From Thermodesulfobacteriaceae bacterium (GTDB taxonomy: Bacteria > Desulfobacterota > Dissulfuribacteria > Dissulfuribacterales > UBA3076): DNA of 18,425 nt. The DNA lies in assembly GCA_012961845.1 (NCBI GenBank), contig DTYO01000195.1:1-18425 (forward strand). The letters are read 5' to 3'. The notes below the pieces were generated by a model. That model saw only the letters and a list, made by a program, of their open reading frames with translations, searched no databases and was not told where the DNA came from. The position numbers and the translations under genes are program-made. Below, piece by piece: positions 1 to 4,934 of this stretch. Positions within the stretch are counted from its first letter, which is position 1, and each line of letters starts with the position of its first letter.

Positions 1-54
1 GTAAAATCAGAAAGGAACAGAGGGACTACATTTACTTTGAAAATTCCTGTCTAG
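1..54 (+). CDS. C-terminal end of a histidine-kinase-like ATPase (partial)
   Basis: The frame beginning at base 1 runs 17 codons to TAG at 52-54 and reads ...SERNRGTTFTLKIPV. A Gly-Thr-Thr-Phe-x-(L/V)-x-(L/I)-P ending is the usual last beta strand of the HATPase_c domain of sensor histidine kinases, which supports the call. Only the tail is present, so substrate, sensor domain and partner cannot be named. A candidate terminator follows at 109-153, so it is probably the last gene of its own transcript and separate from the stressosome operon. Confidence 0.6.
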   Translation, partial: VKSERNRGTTFTLKIPV

Positions 55-108
55 TCTCTGTCGGGCGCCTAAACATTGTTCTTTTGGCTCGCAACCGTGC
101 TGCACATT

Positions 109-153
109 AAAATAATCCTCGAACTGTCATCACAGTGTATGCGGTTATTTTTT
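109..153 (+). terminator. Candidate intrinsic terminator after the kinase fragment
   Basis: AAAATAA plus CC (109-118, with one bulged T) can pair with GG-TTATTTT (143-151). Inside that lies a second short stem, ACTGT/ACAGT (123-127 with 132-136). The right arm runs into six T residues (148-153). The stem is AT-rich and the loop large, so it is a moderate rather than strong terminator. Confidence 0.4.
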
Positions 154-285
154 CCTGTGCGCCTTGTTACGGAACAATATTTCTGATCACTGGAAGCACT
201 ATGTCTATGAAGGTCTTTTTGTCTGTTCTCTATATTTGTGGTCCATGATTTGCAAAATCTGAAAAGCGGTTTTTGATTCAGTTTT

Positions 286-633
286 TTGTTGATCGCAGTG
301 TTTGGGTCCCTGTTAGTTATCCAAGCGGTATTTTTAATGTGCCGGATCCGGATGGCGGGTATGCTGCCGTGTCTCTTTGTATGGATGTGCCTTCAATTTA
401 TGGTCGAAAAGTGTATGATGAAGCCTACAGTACGTGACTTGGAATTTGATTTTTCATTCTGCGGCCAGCCTATTTGTACCCAGTGTCTGAATCGGACAAA
501 GTGTAAAACAGCCAATATTGTAAATGTTCCAGTGGCCAAATGTACTTTTTTTTCGGAAAAAACTCTTTTTCCGGTAGAGTTTGGACACGAAATGTCTCAG
601 CCCGGCACGCATTGCTCTTGTAGTACCGAATAA
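286..633 (+). CDS. Possible small Cys-containing protein (doubtful)
   Basis: An open frame of 115 codons from TTG at 286; in-frame ATGs occur later, for example near 418. The second half has a Cys cluster (FCGQPICTQCLNRTKC, then AKC and a final CSC) that could suit a zinc or Fe-S binding small protein. The first part is hydrophobic. No Shine-Dalgarno sequence precedes either start, and I recognise no family. It may be chance. If real, the inverted repeat at 725-746 followed by TTTT could be its terminator. Confidence 0.22.
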   Translation: MLIAVFGSLLVIQAVFLMCRIRMAGMLPCLFVWMCLQFMVEKCMMKPTVRDLEFDFSFCGQPICTQCLNRTKCKTANIVNVPVAKCTFFSEKTLFPVEFGHEMSQPGTHCSCSTE

Positions 634-724
634 TCCGTAACAGCCCTCTGTTTCAGCGACAAAGGACACCAGGCCTGAGCACCAGCCGGCTTCTGTTATT
701 CCACTGCTTTTTCCACCACGGCAG

Positions 725-750
725 GAATGTTCCGTTCAGAACATTCTTTT
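725..750. repeat. Perfect 8-bp inverted repeat upstream of rsbR
   Basis: GAATGTTC (725-732), a 6-base spacer, then GAACATTC (739-746), followed on the plus strand by TTTT. It ends about 48 bases before the likely -10 box of the stressosome operon. It could be an operator for a dimeric regulator, or a short intrinsic terminator insulating the operon from upstream transcription. Confidence 0.5.
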
Positions 751-793
751 GCTTCTCTTGTATAAGTCAAACCGGTTCTGGTATCCTTATCAG

Positions 794-799
794 TATAAT
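794..799 (+). promoter_or_regulatory. Probable -10 box of the stressosome operon
   Basis: A consensus TATAAT lies 22 bases before the rsbR start codon. No good TTGACA-like -35 box is at the usual distance (771-776 reads ACCGGT), so the promoter may need an activator, or the match may be chance. The leader would be very short, about 15 bases, containing the AGAGGA ribosome binding site at 809-814. Confidence 0.4.
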
Positions 800-821
800 T
801 CTTGAGCAAGAGGACATGTAT

Positions 822-1703
822 ATGAATACCCTTCATGAATACAGAGGAGACGAAGGATTTCTGTTTGAAATAATCAATGCCGTTCCATCCGGCATTTTTG
901 TGACAGACATGGAACACAGTATCATGATCATAAACAAGGCGGCTGCTGAAATGGTGGGCAGGACCCCTGGCGACTGTTTTGACAGGAAATGTTATGATAT
1001 TTTCGATACTCCCATGTGTCAGACGGATAATTGTACATGCAGGGTAGCAACCAGCAGCGGCTCAGTAAACAAAGGTCAGACCATCCTGCGCCACGGAGGC
1101 AGGGAAATACCTATAGAATATGCAAGTCGTCCCCTCCGGAACCACGAGGGGCAGATTATCGGGTGTGTAGAACATTTTGTCGACATTTCGGAGCGTCTGG
1201 AGCAGGAGAAGCTTATCCTTAGCCAGCAGGAAGAGCTCATAAGAAAAAGAGAAGAGGATATCCGACAACTCCAGGAAGAAATTCTTGAGCTTTCTACCCC
1301 GGTAATCGAGGTGTGGGATGGCATCCTGGCCCTTCCTATCATAGGAGCGCTGGACAGCCACAGGGCACGAATCGCCATGCAGCGTCTGCTGGAGTACATT
1401 GAGCAGACTCGGTCTCCTTTTGTCATCATAGACATTACCGGAGTGCCTACAGTGGATACAGAAGTGGCCAATCGTCTCTTGCAGACAGTGGACGCCGTCA
1501 GGCTCATGGGGAGTGAAGCCATACTTACCGGCATATCTCCTCATATTGCACTGACCATGGCCCATCTGGGCGTCGACATGGGAAACATAACGGTTCAGAG
1601 CAGGATGTCCGATGCCCTGCACCTGGCCATCGGGATGCTGAGGGAAAAACGCTGGGAGTCTCGCGGAATGCCGGACAGTGGACACGAAGATCTGATTTCC
1701 TGA
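822..1703 (+). CDS. rsbR: RsbR-type stressosome sensor: Cys-rich PAS + coiled coil + STAS
   Basis: Sensor and scaffold component of a stressosome, the cytoplasmic complex of RsbR and RsbS that holds the RsbT kinase until stress releases it. Residues about 12-125 form a PAS domain that ends in the typical VDISER. A charged helix follows (about 126-155), then a C-terminal STAS domain (about 160-275). The STAS domain keeps the two Thr sites phosphorylated by RsbT in Bacillus: the Thr of the VDT motif (residue 213) and the Thr of SPHIALT (residue 245). Unusually, the PAS domain carries five Cys (about residues 52-73, pattern C-x4-C-x8-C-x4-C-x-C), unlike the globin-like domain of Bacillus RsbRA. 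ATG at 822 is preferred over ATG at 816 because AGAGGA lies 7 bases before it. First gene of the module; 18 bases separate it from rsbS. Confidence 0.88.
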   Translation: MNTLHEYRGDEGFLFEIINAVPSGIFVTDMEHSIMIINKAAAEMVGRTPGDCFDRKCYDIFDTPMCQTDNCTCRVATSSGSVNKGQTILRHGGREIPIEYASRPLRNHEGQIIGCVEHFVDISERLEQEKLILSQQEELIRKREEDIRQLQEEILELSTPVIEVWDGILALPIIGALDSHRARIAMQRLLEYIEQTRSPFVIIDITGVPTVDTEVANRLLQTVDAVRLMGSEAILTGISPHIALTMAHLGVDMGNITVQSRMSDALHLAIGMLREKRWESRGMPDSGHEDLIS

Positions 1704-1721
1704 AACAGGTTTACAGCCGTC

Positions 1722-2093
1722 ATGGTACCTTTTTCCATATTCCCCCTGGGTGACGTCCTTCTGGTCTCCATTCAGGAAGAAATCGATGATGTCAGCTTGG
1801 CAAGTCTCCTGGACCTTCTCGGCATCACTGTTTCCCAACGCAGGATCAGGGGAGTTATAGTCGATCTCAAAGATGTGGATGTGGTGGACTCTTTTCTTGC
1901 AGAACATCTCTGGTCACTGGCATCTATGCTGGCGCTGCTCCATGCCCAGACTGTCATAGTCGGCCTGAGTGTTCCTGTTGTCATGACCCTGCTGGATTTC
2001 GATATCGCACTGAAAGGGGTAGAGTTCGCACTGGACGTGGAACAGGCCCTGGACAAGCTGAATGTCTCAAAGAAAACTCGTCAAGTTACCTGA
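1722..2093 (+). CDS. rsbS: RsbS-type stressosome STAS scaffold protein
   Basis: A single-domain STAS protein of 123 residues, the usual size of RsbS, which with RsbR forms the stressosome core and sequesters RsbT. The segment LLVSIQEEIDD near the N-terminus matches the start of RsbS (LLVSIQWELDD in Bacillus, from memory). The phosphorylated Ser of the family is present in VDSF (Ser57), and the second site corresponds to Thr89 in VPVVMT. No strong ribosome binding site is seen, suggesting re-initiation after the rsbR stop codon 18 bases upstream. Its 3' end overlaps rsbT by 32 bases. Confidence 0.88.
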   Translation: MVPFSIFPLGDVLLVSIQEEIDDVSLASLLDLLGITVSQRRIRGVIVDLKDVDVVDSFLAEHLWSLASMLALLHAQTVIVGLSVPVVMTLLDFDIALKGVEFALDVEQALDKLNVSKKTRQVT

Positions 2094-2514
2094 TTCACAG
2101 ATGTACGACACCGAGTGTCCCGTCTGTGTTCCTGTAAATAAGACAGTGGGGTTGGCTCCCATCCGCAGCCTTGTGCGCTGCAGCCTAGAAGAGATCACTA
2201 TCAGTAGTGTGGATAGCGCTGCTATTATGACTATAATCAATGAACTTGGTCACAACATACTCCGGCATGCAGGTCGGGGGAAGATATGTTTTGCCGTGAT
2301 AGGTCATGGGGAAAGGTTGGGGATTCGCATCACTGCCGAGGACTCAGGCAGCGGTATACCCGATCTGGCCATGGCGCTGAAGCCCGGGTTTTCCAGGGAT
2401 GACGGCCTGGGACTGGGGCTGCCGGGAATAAGAAACATGGCAGACGATGTCCGGATTGCCTCCCTGGTTTCCGGGGGAGGAACCTTTATAGAAGTGCTGA
2501 AGTGGCTGAGCTGA
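2062..2514 (+). CDS. rsbT: RsbT-type switch serine/threonine kinase
   Basis: GHKL-fold protein kinase that in known stressosomes phosphorylates RsbR and RsbS and, once released, engages a downstream partner. It has an N box ELGHN (Glu61, Asn65), a G1 box DSGSGIP (Asp94), and a glycine-rich lid GLGLGLPG (115-122) followed by NMADD, the standard RsbT order. The start is uncertain. ATG at 2062 gives 150 residues and a 32-base overlap with rsbS. ATG at 2101, just after the rsbS stop, gives 137 residues, closer to Bacillus RsbT (133). Neither has a clear Shine-Dalgarno sequence. The stop overlaps the next start by 13 bases, indicating coupled translation. Confidence 0.86.
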   Translation: MSQRKLVKLPDSQMYDTECPVCVPVNKTVGLAPIRSLVRCSLEEITISSVDSAAIMTIINELGHNILRHAGRGKICFAVIGHGERLGIRITAEDSGSGIPDLAMALKPGFSRDDGLGLGLPGIRNMADDVRIASLVSGGGTFIEVLKWLS

Positions 2515-3584
2515 ATCCATTGCCTGTTTTTTGGGCTGAAATCGAAGTCAGAAATGACGTTGATGTTTCTCTTGTCGGACACATTGCCGAAACAACGGCA
2601 AAAGAACTCGCCTTTCCCCGCCGGAGGCAGGCGGAAGCAAGAATAGTGGCTACAGAGCTGGCCCAGAACCTCGTCGACCACAAGACCCTGGACGGCCGCA
2701 TACGTATCACCGGGACCAGTTTGCTGGGTGTTCCATACCTTATAACCGCGAGTCTGGATAAGGGGTCCGGGTTCACTGATATCTGTCTTGCTATGCAGGA
2801 TGGCGCGACTGCACGCAACAGCTTTGGCATCGGACTTGGTACAGTCTCAAGGCTGGCGGATCAGATGGTTTACTGTTCCAGACTGAACGGCACGTCGCCT
2901 TGCCCTGATCTTGGCTCTGAAATCATATATAAGGCCATAATAGCGGTAGAACTCTGGTCCGATCGGGCCTGTCCGCCTGTGCCGGACACCAGGGGCTTGG
3001 ATGTCTCGGCTCTGATCCGTCCGTTTCCTGGAGAGACTCTATGTGGAGACGCGGTCCACATAAAATACGATGAAGACTTTACCAGAATTGTTCTTATGGA
3101 CGGCACAGGGCATGGCTGTGAAGCAGCTGAATCAGTTGAAGAGGCGGTTCGGGCTCTGGAAAATACCGATGCACGGTATGGCCTGGAGATGGTTTTTGAG
3201 AATGTGGCTTGTGCAGTTTCCCATACTTCAGGCCTGGGGCTCACGGTTATGAAACTCGGACACTGTGAAGGGACAGTAGAGGCTGCGGCTGTAGGGAATG
3301 TGGAAAGTGTCCTCTATATAGATGGAACACGGTATGCCGTCTCGTGCCAGGCCGGGTTGCTGGGTCGGAGCACTGTGAAAAAACTAAGGACAAACTCATA
3401 TAAGTGTAATTTTCACAGTCTCGTGTTCATGTATACAGACGGGCAGGCCCCTGTGTACAGGTTTTTACCTGATAAAATTGAATATTCATTTCCATCTCTG
3501 TTATGGAATCAAATCCTGTTTTCACCTGAAAAAAATATTTCCGATGATGTATCCCTGATGGTATGGCAGTGGAAAAAGAGGTAA
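2502..3584 (+). CDS. Fused RsbT-like ATPase + PP2C phosphatase (RsbX role)
   Basis: Two-domain protein. Residues about 10-125 are an RsbT-like GHKL ATPase with N box ELAQN (Glu52, Asn56), G1 box DKGSGF (Asp86) and a GIGLGTVSRLAD lid. Residues about 150-360 are a PP2C/SpoIIE-type phosphatase with the expected acidic metal ligands: GD (Asp173), DGTGHG (Asp190), YTDG (Asp323) and SDD (348-349). In Bacillus, RsbX resets the stressosome by dephosphorylating RsbR and RsbS, and the position after rsbT suggests the same here. The extra ATPase domain looks intact, so this one chain may both add and remove phosphate, or use ATP binding to regulate the phosphatase. The start is GTG at 2502, overlapping rsbT. 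The end overlaps the next gene by 22 bases. Confidence 0.82.
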   Translation: MAELNPLPVFWAEIEVRNDVDVSLVGHIAETTAKELAFPRRRQAEARIVATELAQNLVDHKTLDGRIRITGTSLLGVPYLITASLDKGSGFTDICLAMQDGATARNSFGIGLGTVSRLADQMVYCSRLNGTSPCPDLGSEIIYKAIIAVELWSDRACPPVPDTRGLDVSALIRPFPGETLCGDAVHIKYDEDFTRIVLMDGTGHGCEAAESVEEAVRALENTDARYGLEMVFENVACAVSHTSGLGLTVMKLGHCEGTVEAAAVGNVESVLYIDGTRYAVSCQAGLLGRSTVKKLRTNSYKCNFHSLVFMYTDGQAPVYRFLPDKIEYSFPSLLWNQILFSPEKNISDDVSLMVWQWKKR

Positions 3585-4891
3585 AAGAACGTCTACACAT
3601 TCTCACCCTTGTAATACGGAAGGATAAAGATGTTCCGCGCATCCGCACCAAGGCAAAACTGTTTGCAGGCATCTGCAGGATCAACCGGATAAGTGCCATC
3701 CAGATTGCTACGGCTGCTTCGGAAATGTCCCGGCTGCTGTTGAAGTATACCAACGGTGGAACGGTTTCCTATTCCATTGTATTCAGCAGGACCCTCTGTC
3801 CCAGGGGAGAAAAATGCGGTGGGATAGAGCTGCTATTCCAGGGCCGTAGAGCAGGCAGAAACTGGAATGTCCTTCAGGCGGATTCTGGCCGTTCTGCATC
3901 AGAATTCCTTTATGACATCTCACCTATATCCAGCTTGAAGAAGATCCTGGACCACGTGATTGCTGAAGAGGGGCAGTCGGGCATTCCCCTGAAGGTCCAG
4001 GCCATCAAGTGGGGATTTGATTTTTCCTGGGATGATCTTCAGGGACAGCAGGAGATTATTCGGGAACAGCTTTTTGAAGATACCGAAGAATCTTATCTGG
4101 AAAATCTGAGGGCAAAGCACGGAGAAGTGCTCCGGCTGCTGAGGGAGCTGGCCACCAAGAATTACAAGCTGGATCAGACAAATGTCGAACTGCTTCAGCT
4201 CAGCCAGGATCTGGAAGTCCTGGCCCATGAACGCACTGTGGCAGAAATCGGGCTGAGGATTGCCGATCAGATCAGGAATCCTGCCACAGCCATAGGTGGT
4301 CTTGTCAGGGTACTGATCAGGCAGGTCCCGGAAGATTTTCCAGGGAGAAAAAAACTTGAGACGATTTTCAGAGAGGCGCAGAAGCTGGAAGAAATAGTCA
4401 GCAACTTTGAAAAGCTGGCCCAACAACAAAGCACTTTCTTTGAAGAAGCAGACCTCAGGCTGATAGTGGAGGATGTCCTCAAGACCTGGCGGCCCCTCCT
4501 GATAAAGAAAGGCGTTACCGCATCTGAAGCGATATCTGACAGGCCTGTAACTGTCTGGGCCAACAAACAGACTTTGAAGGTGGCTGTCCTGCACATTCTG
4601 AGGAATGCACTGGATGCCTCACCGCGCGGTTCAACCATACAAATAAGCGTTCACAGAGAGAATGGACATCCCATTGTCGTTGTCCGTGATCAGGGACCGG
4701 GAATCCCGGAAGAAATACGGGAGAAATTGTTAAGGGAATCTGTGACTACAAAATCCAGCGGGACCGGTGTCGGCCTGATACTGGTGCAGCACATCCTGAA
4801 AGAACACCAGGGAAGCATTGAATTTGAGAGCCATCCTGGAAAGGGGACCACAGTGAGACTGAAATTTCCTGTCAGATGGCAGGAAGGCTGA
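3563..4891 (+). CDS. Histidine-kinase-like protein lacking the phosphoacceptor His
   Basis: A 442-residue soluble protein with no membrane segment. Residues about 1-130 resemble an RsbT-type ATPase fold, but the N-box Asn is Leu (SEMSRLLLKY, Leu58) and no GxG lid is seen, so it is probably catalytically dead. A helical linker (about 175-225) leads to a HisKA-like dimerisation segment, RIADQIRNPATAIGG. The residue at the phosphoacceptor position is Asp235 (codon GAT at 4265-4267) instead of His. The C-terminal HATPase_c domain looks complete: N box with Asn348, G1 box DQGPGIP (Asp376) and TGVGLILVQ. Family knowledge says stressosome clusters of Gram-negatives often carry a kinase gene as output. 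Here normal His autophosphorylation seems impossible, so signalling by ATP binding, Ser/Thr phosphorylation or protein docking is my inference. No response regulator is next to it. Confidence 0.8.
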   Translation: MAVEKEVKERLHILTLVIRKDKDVPRIRTKAKLFAGICRINRISAIQIATAASEMSRLLLKYTNGGTVSYSIVFSRTLCPRGEKCGGIELLFQGRRAGRNWNVLQADSGRSASEFLYDISPISSLKKILDHVIAEEGQSGIPLKVQAIKWGFDFSWDDLQGQQEIIREQLFEDTEESYLENLRAKHGEVLRLLRELATKNYKLDQTNVELLQLSQDLEVLAHERTVAEIGLRIADQIRNPATAIGGLVRVLIRQVPEDFPGRKKLETIFREAQKLEEIVSNFEKLAQQQSTFFEEADLRLIVEDVLKTWRPLLIKKGVTASEAISDRPVTVWANKQTLKVAVLHILRNALDASPRGSTIQISVHRENGHPIVVVRDQGPGIPEEIREKLLRESVTTKSSGTGVGLILVQHILKEHQGSIEFESHPGKGTTVRLKFPVRWQEG

Positions 4892-4934
4892 GAGATAATA
4901 CGAACGCTGATAATTCGTTTGACCCTATCATCAA

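Larger units (their letters stand above)
55..821. other. Gene-poor stretch between kinase tail and stressosome operon
   Basis: 767 bases with no convincing gene. It holds a candidate terminator (109-153), a weak Cys-containing reading frame (286-633), a perfect 8-bp inverted repeat (725-746), and the probable promoter and ribosome binding site of the rsb operon (794-821). A minus-strand frame at 696-917 was considered and set aside. Confidence 0.6.

Noticed and set aside
696..917. 73-codon minus-strand frame ending in an acidic helix-like sequence
   Set aside because: The C-terminal part looks protein-like, but the frame overlaps the rsbR start and no start signal or family was found.
1062..1907. 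281-codon minus-strand frame across rsbR and rsbS
   Set aside because: It is antisense to two genes with clear PAS and STAS motifs and shows no domain or ribosome binding site.
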